This document shows positions 8,524-17,406 of a stretch of DNA of 33,967 bases, one piece after another. The position numbers and the translations under genes were made by a program. The first letter of the stretch is position 1, and each line of letters starts with the position of its first letter. Origin of the DNA: an uncultured Gammaproteobacteria bacterium (lineage in GTDB: Bacteria > Pseudomonadota > Gammaproteobacteria > CAKMZV01); NCBI GenBank assembly GCA_929200535.1, contig CAKMZV010000023.1, positions 1 to 33,967 of the forward strand, given 5' to 3'. The notes below the pieces were generated by a model that was given only the letters and a program-made list of their open reading frames with translations, had not been told where the DNA came from and searched no databases.

Positions 8524-9885
8524 ATGTTGAGTGGACTTTTAGGTTTTTTAGTCGCAATTTTGGTGTTAGTCTCAGTGCATGAGTACGGTCATTTTATTGT
8601 TGGGCGTTTTTTTGGAGTTAGAGTATTACGTTTTTCTGTAGGTTTTGGGCGTCCAATTTGGAGTATGACAAGCTCAAAGGGTACTGAGTTTTGTATTGCC
8701 TCTATTCCTCTTGGTGGCTATGTTAAATTTTTAGATACGCGTGAAATTGACTCTTTAGAACAGCAACAAAGTTTAACCGAGAAAGATAAAAAAGAGGCGT
8801 TTGATTTACAAGCGGTACACAAACGTATAGCGATTGTTTTTGCGGGTCCTCTTATCAACTTTTTACTTGCGATTTTGTTATTCACAATGGTGAGTTATGG
8901 CAAAGACTCCGTATTGTTACCCGTTATTAATGCGCCCCAGGAAAGCTCCGTTGTGCACCAAGCTGGCTTAAGAGAGGGAGATAAAATTACTCAGCTTGGT
9001 GAGCAAAAAATTGAGATATGGAATGATGTTTTTCTTGGTTTGATTGAGCGTTCACTGCATAAATCAGAAGTGCAAATAAGCTATACAGATATTGAGGGAC
9101 ATAGTAAAATCAGCACACTTTCTCTTGATAAAGCTATGTCAAGTGAGAAATTTTCTTGGAAAAATTATGGTTTGCTACCTTGGCAACCCAAGTTAGCACC
9201 CGTAATAGAAAAACTAAGGAAAGGAAATGGAGTTGACAATTCAACTTTAAGAGAGAATGATTTAATTCTTTCAATCGCAGACAAATCAGTTCAAAGTTGG
9301 CAAGATTTAGTATTTGAGGTGCAACGCTTACCCAACCAAAAAGTATCTATGCGAGTATTACGTGATGGTGCAGAACAGCTACTTGAAGTAGGCATAGGAA
9401 GTCGTATTATTAATAAGCAAGTTTTAGGTTTTCTTGGTGCCCAGGTTAAAGTTTCTAAAGGAGCTTGGTCTGATGTCGTGATGGAAGTGGATAGAGGGTT
9501 CATTGAAGCTTTTTATGAGGGTATTAACAAAACGGCTAAGGTGATGAATTTAATTACAGTTTCCGTATTCAATATGATTACGGGAGGTGTTGGTTTTGAA
9601 AACCTTGGTGGTCCGATTACGATTGCAAAACAAGCTGGGAACTCTGCCGAATTAGGGCTCTCATCTTTTTTAGTTTTTTTGGCATTTTTAAGCATTAGTC
9701 TTGGAGTATTAAATTTACTACCAATACCACTATTGGATGGTGGTCATATTGTGTTATATACGTGGGAATGGATAACTGGAAAAGTGCCTTCTGATAAAAC
9801 ACAAATGTTATTTCAGCGTGTTGGATTTAGTATTGTGATTGCACTCACTGTGATCGCTTTATTAAATGATCTTTTACGCCTTTAG
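8524..9885 (+). CDS. rseP: Site-2 membrane metalloprotease RseP
   Basis: RseP performs the second, intramembrane cut of the anti-sigma factor RseA during the envelope stress response and clears signal-peptide remnants. The zinc motif HEYGH lies at residues 19-23 in the first membrane helix. The second catalytic motif NLLPIPLLDGGH lies near residues 397-407. Two PDZ domains occupy the periplasmic region, with VVHQAGLREGDKITQLG and the weaker VDNSTLRENDLILSI. Its 453 residues match the E. coli protein closely. It starts 11 bases after cdsA without a strong Shine-Dalgarno and precedes bamA, as is usual. Confidence 0.97.
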   Translation: MLSGLLGFLVAILVLVSVHEYGHFIVGRFFGVRVLRFSVGFGRPIWSMTSSKGTEFCIASIPLGGYVKFLDTREIDSLEQQQSLTEKDKKEAFDLQAVHKRIAIVFAGPLINFLLAILLFTMVSYGKDSVLLPVINAPQESSVVHQAGLREGDKITQLGEQKIEIWNDVFLGLIERSLHKSEVQISYTDIEGHSKISTLSLDKAMSSEKFSWKNYGLLPWQPKLAPVIEKLRKGNGVDNSTLRENDLILSIADKSVQSWQDLVFEVQRLPNQKVSMRVLRDGAEQLLEVGIGSRIINKQVLGFLGAQVKVSKGAWSDVVMEVDRGFIEAFYEGINKTAKVMNLITVSVFNMITGGVGFENLGGPITIAKQAGNSAELGLSSFLVFLAFLSISLGVLNLLPIPLLDGGHIVLYTWEWITGKVPSDKTQMLFQRVGFSIVIALTVIALLNDLLRL

Positions 9886-9899
9886 GTTTTAATGTGCCA

Positions 9900-12203
9900 A
9901 TGTTGAAAAAAATTCTTTTATTTGTTGTAACCTTCATTTGCTTTTCTGCACATGCTCTCGACACTTCAAAAACAATTGATAAGATTACTATCAAAGGATT
10001 AGTTAAGAATGAACCACGCTTGGTGCGAAGTTATTTACCTGTGATAGAGGGGGATAAATTTAGCCAAGAAGCACTCAAAGATATTACAAAGAGTTTATTT
10101 GCGAGTGACTTTTTTCGGGATGTTAAGCTTTATCAAAATGGAGGTGAATTAATTATTGAATTGGTAGAGCGTCCTTGGATTTCAAAGGTTATTGTTAGCG
10201 GCAATAAATTAATTGAAGAAGAGCAATTAATGAGTGTATTAGAAACTCAAAATATTATTGAAAATCGAGCATTTAATCAAGAAAAATTTCAGCAAATTAT
10301 TTCTGAAATTGAAAATTTATATTATTTGCAAGGATACTATGGAGTCAAAATAGCGGTTGAAAATACACCTTTAGATAATCAACGTGTTAGTTTGAGAGTG
10401 CAAATTTTTGAGGGAGATATTACAAAAATTGCACGTATCAACTTAATTGGTAATAAGACTTACAAGCAAGAAGATTTACTGCGCACTTTTCGTGTGAGAG
10501 TAGATTCACCTAATCAGCTTTTTAATAACAACGATAGTTACGTAAAAGCCTCATTAGAGGGGGATTTACAGACCTTATCAAATTTTTATCTTGATAGGGG
10601 TTATGTGCGTTTTCGTATCTTAGATAGGCAAGTTTCATTACTACCCGATAAAGCCGCTGTGTTTATTAATGTGCATCTTGAAGAAGGGGAAATATATCAT
10701 TTTAGTGATATTAGTGTGAATGGTTATGAAAAGGTACTGACAGACCAACAAGTGATGCAGTTAATGAGTATTAAAAAGGGCAAAAAGTTTTCGCGCAAAA
10801 ATATGGTGAAAACAGTAGATGATTTGCGCAAAAAAATTCAAAGCTATGGCTATGCCTTTGCACAAGTTGAACCTATCGTACGTATTAAAGATGATACCAA
10901 AGAGGTATTTGTTAGTATTCAGATTAATATCCAGCAGAGAGTCTATGTGCGACGCATTGTCTTTAGTGGAAATAATATTACATTGGATAGAGTGGTGCGT
11001 TTAGAAATGCGACAATTTGAACAAGCATTGTATATCCCTTCTAAAGTGGACATATCACGCAGAAGAATCAATCGCTTGGGTTTTTTCAGCAAAGTGGATA
11101 TACGTAGCAATCAAGTGAGTGATAATCAAGTCGATTTATTGATTAAAGTGAGTGAGCAACGTACGGGCAGTCTTAACCTTAAATTAGGGTATTCTCCACA
11201 AAGTGGTGCTATATATGAATTTTCCATTGCAGAGAATAATTGGTTAGGACGAGGCTATCAAGCAAAAATTGATTTAAATATTCAAGAAAACTCTGAAGCA
11301 ATATCATTAAACTTTAATGATAAAAACTTTTTTGAAGATGATATAAGTTTATTGTGGAATATATCTTATCAAAGACGAGACGATGCGAATATTAGTGACA
11401 ATAGCTATAAACTTGATAGGTTTGCAACGAATTTAGGGGTTGGTATTCCAATCACAGAAAATGTACGTTTTAATTATGGTTTTGGTTTAGCACGAGAAGA
11501 TATTGAATGCGGTGGTTCTTTTATAACTTGTGGTAATTTTATTGATGAAAAAGGTAAAGCTCAGGAATCAGTTAGTTTAACTTTTTCAAGCAATTGGGAT
11601 TTGCGTAACCGAGGCTTTTTACCATCGAGTGGTAGTTTGCATAATTTTTCTTCTCGTATATCTTTACCAGAAGTTGGTTTATCTTATTATACGAGTAGAT
11701 TGACAAATCAATTTTTTGGTTCGTTGAGTCAAACGGATCGTAGTACGGTCAGATTTAAAACATCGATTGATTTTATCCAAGGTTATAATGGAGATAAGGT
11801 GCCTTTTTATAAAAAATTATTTGTTGGAGGAGCACAAACGGTTCGTGGTTATGGCTTTTCCAGCTTAGGACCAAAATATGTTAAAGAGATAGATGGAATT
11901 TCTGGCTTTAAAGGAGGGGATATTCGAGCTTACGCAAATTTAGATTTTTATATTGCAATTGACGAACGTGATGAATTTTCTAACACAGATGATAATTTTC
12001 GTCTAAATTTATTTTTCGATAGTGGTTATGCTTTTGAAAGTCACGATACTTTGAATATCAATGCTTTTCGTAGTTCTGTTGGAGTAGGTTGGGTATATTT
12101 TTCTCCTATTGGGATCATTATAATTTACTATGGTGTCCCAGTAAATCAAATTGATGATGATGAGATTGATCAATTTGGGTTTACAATTCGTAGCTCTTTA
12201 TAG
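9900..12203 (+). CDS. bamA: Outer-membrane protein assembly factor BamA
   Basis: BamA is the core of the BAM machine, which inserts beta-barrel proteins into the outer membrane. The protein of about 767 residues has a signal peptide (MLKKILLFVVTFICFSAHA), five POTRA domains (roughly residues 25-420) and a C-terminal 16-strand barrel. The L6 motif appears as VRGYGFSSLGP, and the chain ends in a phenylalanine-containing barrel signal (QFGFTIRSSL). I chose the ATG at 9900. A GTG six bases earlier, in frame, is a possible alternative. It lies 14 bases after rseP. MITE copy 2 separates it from skp. Confidence 0.97.
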   Translation: MLKKILLFVVTFICFSAHALDTSKTIDKITIKGLVKNEPRLVRSYLPVIEGDKFSQEALKDITKSLFASDFFRDVKLYQNGGELIIELVERPWISKVIVSGNKLIEEEQLMSVLETQNIIENRAFNQEKFQQIISEIENLYYLQGYYGVKIAVENTPLDNQRVSLRVQIFEGDITKIARINLIGNKTYKQEDLLRTFRVRVDSPNQLFNNNDSYVKASLEGDLQTLSNFYLDRGYVRFRILDRQVSLLPDKAAVFINVHLEEGEIYHFSDISVNGYEKVLTDQQVMQLMSIKKGKKFSRKNMVKTVDDLRKKIQSYGYAFAQVEPIVRIKDDTKEVFVSIQINIQQRVYVRRIVFSGNNITLDRVVRLEMRQFEQALYIPSKVDISRRRINRLGFFSKVDIRSNQVSDNQVDLLIKVSEQRTGSLNLKLGYSPQSGAIYEFSIAENNWLGRGYQAKIDLNIQENSEAISLNFNDKNFFEDDISLLWNISYQRRDDANISDNSYKLDRFATNLGVGIPITENVRFNYGFGLAREDIECGGSFITCGNFIDEKGKAQESVSLTFSSNWDLRNRGFLPSSGSLHNFSSRISLPEVGLSYYTSRLTNQFFGSLSQTDRSTVRFKTSIDFIQGYNGDKVPFYKKLFVGGAQTVRGYGFSSLGPKYVKEIDGISGFKGGDIRAYANLDFYIAIDERDEFSNTDDNFRLNLFFDSGYAFESHDTLNINAFRSSVGVGWVYFSPIGIIIIYYGVPVNQIDDDEIDQFGFTIRSSL

Positions 12204-12299
12204 GTTATTTTAAGTAAATGTGGAAAAATGAAAATGACTTCTAAGAATGAATTTGAGAAAGGTAATTTATTGGTGCTGGTGTTTACAAAAAAATTTAAT

Positions 12300-12458
12300 G
12301 AGATCTTTGCATAAAAGTATGGCAAAAGAAAAAAGATAAAAAATCGTTCTGATTGAGGCGTGAAATGAAGCTAATACGTCCGTCTTCGCAAATTTCACAA
12401 CGACAATCAGAGCGGTTTTTTGCTTTTTTACTTGTTATATCTTTTGTGCAAAGGTCTC
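12300..12458. repeat. Palindromic MITE-like element, copy 2 (159 bp, inverted relative to copies 1 and 3)
   Basis: It begins GAGATCTTTGCAT and ends GCAAAGGTCTC. The reverse complement aligns with copy 1 over the full 159 bp without a gap that I can see. It lies between bamA and skp, inside what is normally one operon, so the long hairpin would be present in the transcript. Assuming one extra base at each end, TAA flanks it on both sides. Compared with copies 1 and 3 it carries paired changes in opposite arms that keep the stem: the GTGAAAC/GTTTCAC arms became GTGAAAT/ATTTCAC. Confidence 0.85.
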
Positions 12459-12492
12459 CTAATTTTATAAAAAATAAAAGAGGTAAAAAATA

Positions 12493-12981
12493 ATGTTAAG
12501 ATTTTTAGTTGTATGTTGTTGTTTATTTTTCTCCACAAGTGTATTAGCCACTAAAGTGGCTGTTGTAGAGATACAAAAAATATTTGCACAATCGAAGCAA
12601 GCAAAGGCGTATCAACAAGAAATTGAGAATGAGTTTTCACCACGTCAAAAAATTCTTCAAGGAAAGCAAGGGGAGTTAGATTTGAAAGTGCGCTCGTATG
12701 AAAAAAATCGTTTAACGATGAGCGATAAAGAGGCTCGTACAGCGGAAAAGGAAATTATCACAATGAGGCAAGAATATCAGAGTTATAGGCAAACTTTACA
12801 ACAAGAACTTCAACAAAAACAACAAAAAAATGTTCGTAGTGTTGAAGCGAGAATTGAAAAGGTTGTTGCACAAATTGCAAAGAAAAAAGGTTATGACCTT
12901 GTGCTTTTTCAAGGTATTGCTTTTCATAATCCTTCACTGAATATTACTCAAGAGGTTATTGATATTATGAATAAAAAATAA
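12493..12981 (+). CDS. skp: Periplasmic chaperone Skp/OmpH
   Basis: Skp is a trimeric periplasmic holdase that carries unfolded outer-membrane proteins to BAM. The 162-residue protein has a signal peptide (MLRFLVVCCCLFFSTSVLA), the N-terminal strand KVAVVEIQKIFAQSKQ, two long charged helices forming the tentacle (about residues 45-120, rich in Gln, Lys and Glu), and the closing segment KGYDLVLFQGIAFHNPSLNIT. The AAGAGG site precedes the ATG. Its place directly after bamA and before lpxD is the conserved gammaproteobacterial order. Confidence 0.95.
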   Translation: MLRFLVVCCCLFFSTSVLATKVAVVEIQKIFAQSKQAKAYQQEIENEFSPRQKILQGKQGELDLKVRSYEKNRLTMSDKEARTAEKEIITMRQEYQSYRQTLQQELQQKQQKNVRSVEARIEKVVAQIAKKKGYDLVLFQGIAFHNPSLNITQEVIDIMNKK

Positions 12982-13008
12982 TCGTTTTCTATAATAAAGT
13001 TAACAGTA

Positions 13009-14031
13009 ATGATTTCTCTCTCGGATTTATGCAAGGTAATTGGTGCCAAACTTATTGGAGCAAACAACGCCCCAGTAGATAGTTCAATTACTATTACGGG
13101 ATTTGCCGAATTAGAAGATGCTACTGCCAATCAGATAGCTTTTTTAAGTAATAAAAAATATTTATCTCAATTAAAAAACACACAAGCTAATGCCGTTATT
13201 TTAGAGGAGGATTTTTTAGCAAACTGCCCTGTGACCGCTTTGGTTGTATCAGATGCTTATCTTGCCTTTGCGCAGGCAACGCATTTTTTTTCTTATCGTC
13301 CTTCTTCTGTTCAAGAGCAAAAGATTCATCCAAAAAGTTATATTGATGAGAGTGTTGTTTTACCGAAGAACGTACAAGTAGATGCTGGTGCAGTTATTGA
13401 AGAAGGGTGTTGCATTGGAGATGGAACTGTTATTCGTGCAAATGCTGTTTTGTCAAAAAATGTAATCCTTGGAGAGCATTGTTATATTGATATTAATGCC
13501 AGTATTTTGCACGATTGTGTTATTGGTAATCATTGTGTCATTGGTCCAGGAAGCGTTATTGGTTCTGAAGGCTTTGGAACCGCTTGGGATAAACAAAAAA
13601 ATACTTGGTGCTCAATTCATCATCAAGGTAAAGTAGTGATTGGCGATAATGTTGAGATTGGTGCAAATAATGCGATTGATAGAGGTACTATCAAGGATAC
13701 AATTATTGAAAGTGGCGTGCGAATGGATAATTTGATAATGATGGCACACAATAGTTTTATTGGACAAGATACGGCACTTGCTGGACAAGTTGGTATGGCA
13801 GGACAGACAACTATTGGTAAGCGCGTTAAAGTAGCGGGGCAAGTTGGGTTTGCTGGGCATATGGAAATTGCTGATGACAGTATTTTAATGGGGAAATCCA
13901 TGGTTACTGGCAGCATTAAGGAAAAAGGGGTTTATGCAGGGTATCCGCATCAAAAAATTGAATTATGGCGTAGGGAAGTCGCAATGCATCGCAGGCAATT
14001 AAAACAACTATATTTAGATAGAAAAAAATGA
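13009..14031 (+). CDS. lpxD: UDP-3-O-acyl-glucosamine N-acyltransferase LpxD
   Basis: LpxD adds the second 3-hydroxyacyl chain to UDP-GlcN-3-O-acyl in lipid A synthesis, using acyl-ACP. The 340-residue protein has an N-terminal uridine-binding domain (ITGFAELEDATANQIAFLSN), then a left-handed beta helix made of hexapeptide repeats (about residues 105-310), including the catalytic-histidine region MAHNSFIGQDTALAGQVGM and a terminal helix (LWRREVAMHRRQLKQLY). It overlaps fabZ by four bases (ATGA), which implies translational coupling. Confidence 0.97.
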   Translation: MISLSDLCKVIGAKLIGANNAPVDSSITITGFAELEDATANQIAFLSNKKYLSQLKNTQANAVILEEDFLANCPVTALVVSDAYLAFAQATHFFSYRPSSVQEQKIHPKSYIDESVVLPKNVQVDAGAVIEEGCCIGDGTVIRANAVLSKNVILGEHCYIDINASILHDCVIGNHCVIGPGSVIGSEGFGTAWDKQKNTWCSIHHQGKVVIGDNVEIGANNAIDRGTIKDTIIESGVRMDNLIMMAHNSFIGQDTALAGQVGMAGQTTIGKRVKVAGQVGFAGHMEIADDSILMGKSMVTGSIKEKGVYAGYPHQKIELWRREVAMHRRQLKQLYLDRKK

Positions 14032-14477
14032 GTGCAGATAATAAAGTTATTGAAATTGAGCAAATCAAAAAATTACTTGCACATCGATATCCGATGTTGT
14101 TAGTTGATAGGGTTTTAGATTATGAACCGATGAAACGGATTCATGCTATTAAAAATATTTCCTTTAATGAGCCACAATTTCAAGGGCATTTTCCTGAGAT
14201 GGCTATTTTCCCTGGTGTGATGATTATTGAAGCAATGGCACAAGCAACAGGTTTGTTAGCATCTTTGAGCTTTGATCATATGTCTGGCGGACAGTATTTA
14301 TTAGTTGCTGTAGATGATTGTCGGTTTAAGAAGATGGTTGTCCCAGGCGATGTATTACATTTACACATTGAACCAATTGGCGAACCACGCAGAAATATGT
14401 GGCGTTTTGATTGTGTTGCAAAAGTAGATGGTCAAATTACCACAAAAGTTCGCCTAATGTGTGCTCATCAAAAATAA
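14028..14477 (+). CDS. fabZ: 3-hydroxyacyl-ACP dehydratase FabZ
   Basis: FabZ dehydrates 3-hydroxyacyl-ACP in fatty acid elongation and competes with LpxA and LpxD for the same substrates, which explains its location between them. The 149-residue hot-dog protein has LLAHRYPMLLVDRVLDYEP, the catalytic stretch GHFPEMAIFPGVMIIEAMAQ with the His and Glu residues, and RFKKMVVPGD. It begins within the lpxD stop codon (ATGA overlap) and ends 15 bases before lpxA. Confidence 0.98.
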   Translation: MSADNKVIEIEQIKKLLAHRYPMLLVDRVLDYEPMKRIHAIKNISFNEPQFQGHFPEMAIFPGVMIIEAMAQATGLLASLSFDHMSGGQYLLVAVDDCRFKKMVVPGDVLHLHIEPIGEPRRNMWRFDCVAKVDGQITTKVRLMCAHQK

Positions 14478-14492
14478 CTAAAATATTAAAAA

Positions 14493-15281
14493 ATGATTCA
14501 CTCTTCAGCAATTATTGACCCATCTGCTACCATAGGCTCTGATGTATCAATTGGTGCTTATGCAATTGTTAAGCAGAATACAGTGATTGGTGATGGGTGT
14601 ATTATTGAAAATCATTCCATCGTTGGTGAAAATACCACTTTGGGCAAGAATAATCGTATTTTCCCTTTTGCGTCCATTGGCTTGGAAACTCAAGATAAGA
14701 AGAAAAAACCTGGAGATCAGACTCGCTTAATTATTGGTGACAATAATGTTTTTCGTGAGTATTGCACCGTTAATCGAGGTACAAAAGTGAGTGGTGGGCA
14801 AACTCTCATTGGATCGGATAATCTATTTCTTGCCTATACTCACGTTGCTCATGATTGTATTTTGGGTAATCATATTGTAATGTCGAACAATGCTACTCTT
14901 GGTGGGCATGTTGAGGTTGGTAACTGTGTGATTATTTCTGGTTTTGTTGCTGTTCATCAGTTTTGTCGCATTGGTGATTATGCCTTTGTTGGTTTAGGAG
15001 GGATGCTCACACGTGACGTCCCCCCTTATTTGATTACCTCAGATGTTTCTGCTCGAGTACGTGGAATTAATCGTATTGGGCTAAAACGAAATGACTTTAG
15101 TGATGCCAGTATTAAGTTGATTTATAGGGCTTATCAATTGTTATATCCCAAAGTAGGGGTAGGGAAGCGCGACAAGTTAGTAGATATTATTTCAAAAATC
15201 AAAAAATTAGAAGATAAAGATGGCATATTGCAGCCATTTATTGAATTTATCAAAACAACTGAAAGAGGGCTTTGTTTGTAG
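14493..15281 (+). CDS. lpxA: UDP-N-acetylglucosamine O-acyltransferase LpxA
   Basis: LpxA carries out the first step of lipid A synthesis, transferring a 3-hydroxyacyl group from ACP to UDP-GlcNAc. The 262 residues match the usual ~262. The N-terminal two thirds are hexapeptide repeats (IHSSAIIDPSATIGSDVSIG onwards). The catalytic-His segment is LAYTHVAHDCILGNH, followed by GGHVEVGNCVIISGFVAVHQ. The C-terminal helical domain begins near GINRIGLKRNDFS. It lies between fabZ and lpxB, as in most relatives. Confidence 0.98.
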   Translation: MIHSSAIIDPSATIGSDVSIGAYAIVKQNTVIGDGCIIENHSIVGENTTLGKNNRIFPFASIGLETQDKKKKPGDQTRLIIGDNNVFREYCTVNRGTKVSGGQTLIGSDNLFLAYTHVAHDCILGNHIVMSNNATLGGHVEVGNCVIISGFVAVHQFCRIGDYAFVGLGGMLTRDVPPYLITSDVSARVRGINRIGLKRNDFSDASIKLIYRAYQLLYPKVGVGKRDKLVDIISKIKKLEDKDGILQPFIEFIKTTERGLCL

Positions 15282-15304
15282 TCCTGACAAACTCTAACAA
15301 TTAA

Positions 15305-16492
15305 ATGCCGACCTCAGCACCTCCTCATAAAATCATTGTATTGCTTGCTGGTGAGGTTTCTGGGGATAATCTTGGTGCGACATTAATAAAAAAAGTACGC
15401 TTTAAATTTCCAAATACACGTTTTGTTGGCATTGGTGGTGAAAAAATGCTTGCCGAGGGCTTTGAATCTTGGGTGGATATGGAACATTTATCTATAATGG
15501 GAGTAGATGTTATACGTCATCTTCCTAAATTAATTCGCCTTCGTTCTCAATTTATTAAACGTCTCTGTGATTTAAAGCCTGATTTGCTGATTGGCATTGA
15601 TGCACCTGATTTTAATTTTGTGGTGGAGAAAAAATTAAAATCAATTGGCGTGCCAGTATGGCATTGGGTTAGTCCTTCAATATGGGCATGGCGTGGAGGA
15701 CGCATTAATAAAATAGGCAAGGCTTGTGATGAGATAATGTGTTTATTTCCACAAGAACCAGCATATTACCATCAACATCAAGTGAATGCGGATTTTTATG
15801 GGCATCCAATGGCAGATGAAATTCCTCTCGATACAACCGCTTTAACCCAGCAAGCATTAGAGCAAATGGGTGCTAAACATCCCATTATCAATGATTGGAA
15901 AGATAAAAAAATTATTGCTCTTTTACCGGGTAGTCGCTATGGTGAAGTGAAATATATGCTTCCTCTTTATTTGCAAGTGGCGAGTCAACTAATACAGGTA
16001 AATAAAACTCTTCGGTTTGTTGTCCCGATAGCTAAAAAATCATTATCTGATTTTTTTTATAAGCACTATCAAGCCCTTGCTCCAGAGCAACAAAATAAAA
16101 TTCTTCTTGTTGAAGGGCAGGCTCGTGAATGTATGAGCATTGCCCAAATGGTTTTGCTGGCATCCGGCACGGCTACTTTAGAAGCAATGTTGCTTAAAAA
16201 AACAATGTTGATTGCACATCAAGGTCCATTCATTAATTATTTAATTTATAAAACTATGTTTTATATTCCCTATGTTTCATTGCCCAATTTTATGGAGGGA
16301 GATTTTCTTGTTGATGAGCTATTATTTGGCGAGGCAAATCTTGAAAATATTCTAACCAAAGTGCAAGAAATGCTTAAAGATAGCGAAACAACAAAACAAC
16401 AAATTGACAAATTCAACTATTACCACAATCAACTCAAACAAAACGCCACCAAAAAAATTAGTGAAAAAATCATCGCTTTTTTACACGGGTAA
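15305..16492 (+). CDS. lpxB: Lipid-A-disaccharide synthase LpxB
   Basis: LpxB joins UDP-2,3-diacylglucosamine and lipid X to form the lipid A disaccharide at the inner face of the cytoplasmic membrane. The 395-residue GT-B glycosyltransferase shows LAGEVSGDNLGATLI near the N-terminus, GIGGEKMLAEGFESW, IGIDAPDFNF, WHWVSPSIWAWR and the UDP-binding part LLPGSRYGEVKYMLP and LLASGTATLEAMLL. It follows lpxA by 23 bases and is followed by rnhB, the conserved order. Confidence 0.97.
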   Translation: MPTSAPPHKIIVLLAGEVSGDNLGATLIKKVRFKFPNTRFVGIGGEKMLAEGFESWVDMEHLSIMGVDVIRHLPKLIRLRSQFIKRLCDLKPDLLIGIDAPDFNFVVEKKLKSIGVPVWHWVSPSIWAWRGGRINKIGKACDEIMCLFPQEPAYYHQHQVNADFYGHPMADEIPLDTTALTQQALEQMGAKHPIINDWKDKKIIALLPGSRYGEVKYMLPLYLQVASQLIQVNKTLRFVVPIAKKSLSDFFYKHYQALAPEQQNKILLVEGQARECMSIAQMVLLASGTATLEAMLLKKTMLIAHQGPFINYLIYKTMFYIPYVSLPNFMEGDFLVDELLFGEANLENILTKVQEMLKDSETTKQQIDKFNYYHNQLKQNATKKISEKIIAFLHG

Positions 16493-16514
16493 TATTTAAT
16501 AGAGGTAGCCAAGT

Positions 16515-17093
16515 ATGATAACTATCGGAGTTGATGAGGCTGGCAGAGGTCCACTAATAGGAAATGTTGTCGCCGCAGCCATTATTTTAAATAACACTTC
16601 AATTGAAGGGATTGATGATTCAAAAAAACTCAATGAAAACAAGCGTGAAAAAATATACGCTCAGCTTATTACTCACTGCCTTTATGCCGTTGGAGAAGCG
16701 ACAGCCCAAGAAATAGACAAAATAAATATTCATAACGCCACTCTCCTTGCTATGCAACGAGCAATAGAAGCACTACTCAACACGCACGCAATAACCCAAG
16801 CAGACATTATTGTTGATGGTAAATACCCCCCATCCCTCAACCTCTCATCCCAGCAAGAATCTTCCATAAACATTCAAGCTGTAATCAAAGCTGATAGTCT
16901 CTTCCCCTGTGTCAGTGCTGCCTCAATTATTGCCAAAGTAACACGTGATAGACAAATGATAGAACTGCACCGACATCATCCAGAATATGGTTTCAATCAA
17001 CACAAAGGCTATCCCACCAAAAAACATTACCAAGCTATTCAAGACTACGGAACTTTATCTGAACACAGAAAAAGTTATCGAGGAGTTAATTGA
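16515..17093 (+). CDS. rnhB: Ribonuclease HII
   Basis: RNase HII cleaves RNA in RNA-DNA hybrids and removes misincorporated ribonucleotides. The 192-residue protein has the VDEAGRGPLIGNVVAAA motif (Asp7, Glu8), IDDSKKLNENKRE, VDGKYPP and ADSLFPCVSAASIIAKVTRD, carrying the remaining acidic residues, and then PEYGFNQHKGYPTKKH. The GAGGTAG site precedes the ATG. In E. coli dnaE and accA follow. Here the cluster stops and MITE copy 3 follows after 17 bases. Confidence 0.97.
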   Translation: MITIGVDEAGRGPLIGNVVAAAIILNNTSIEGIDDSKKLNENKREKIYAQLITHCLYAVGEATAQEIDKINIHNATLLAMQRAIEALLNTHAITQADIIVDGKYPPSLNLSSQQESSINIQAVIKADSLFPCVSAASIIAKVTRDRQMIELHRHHPEYGFNQHKGYPTKKHYQAIQDYGTLSEHRKSYRGVN

Positions 17094-17110
17094 GTGGTAT
17101 TTAGCAAATT

Positions 17111-17338
17111 GAGACCTTTGCACAAAAGATATGCCAAGTAAAAAAGCAAAAAAATGCCCTGATTGTCGTTGTGAAACTTGCGAAGACGGACGTATTAGCA
17201 GCGTTTCACGCCTCAATCAGAACAATTTTTTATCTTTTTTCTTTTACCTGCAAGCAGTTCAAACACTGTTACTCTAAGGCTCGTAAACTCGCCAAGAGTA
17301 AAAACGTTTTTTGTGCCATACTTTTATGCAAAGGTCTC
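17111..17338. repeat. Palindromic MITE-like element, copy 3 with 69-bp insertion
   Basis: It begins GAGACCTTTGCACAAAAG and ends GCAAAGGTCTC, in the same orientation as copy 1. Removing 17246-17314 leaves exactly 159 bp aligned to the other copies. The insertion sits in the right arm between CTTTT and GCCATAC and contains its own short inverted repeat (TTACTCT and AGAGTAA). I could not identify its source. No convincing target duplication is visible. Reading frames through the element are by-products of its palindrome and are not called as genes. Confidence 0.85.
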
Positions 17339-17406
17339 AAGCTAACCCGTTTTTTTTGTTAAAATTATTAAGTAAGTCAATTTTATTAAACCAAGGAGAA
17401 AATCAA

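Noticed and set aside
3227-17338. CRISPR array formed by the three repeated segments
   Set aside because: The copies are kilobases apart, 159 bp long and in mixed orientation, with no regular spacers or cas genes.
17171-17362. 63-codon frame through MITE copy 3
   Set aside because: It is produced by the palindromic element and its insertion, has no ribosome site, and similar frames arise in the other copies for the same reason.
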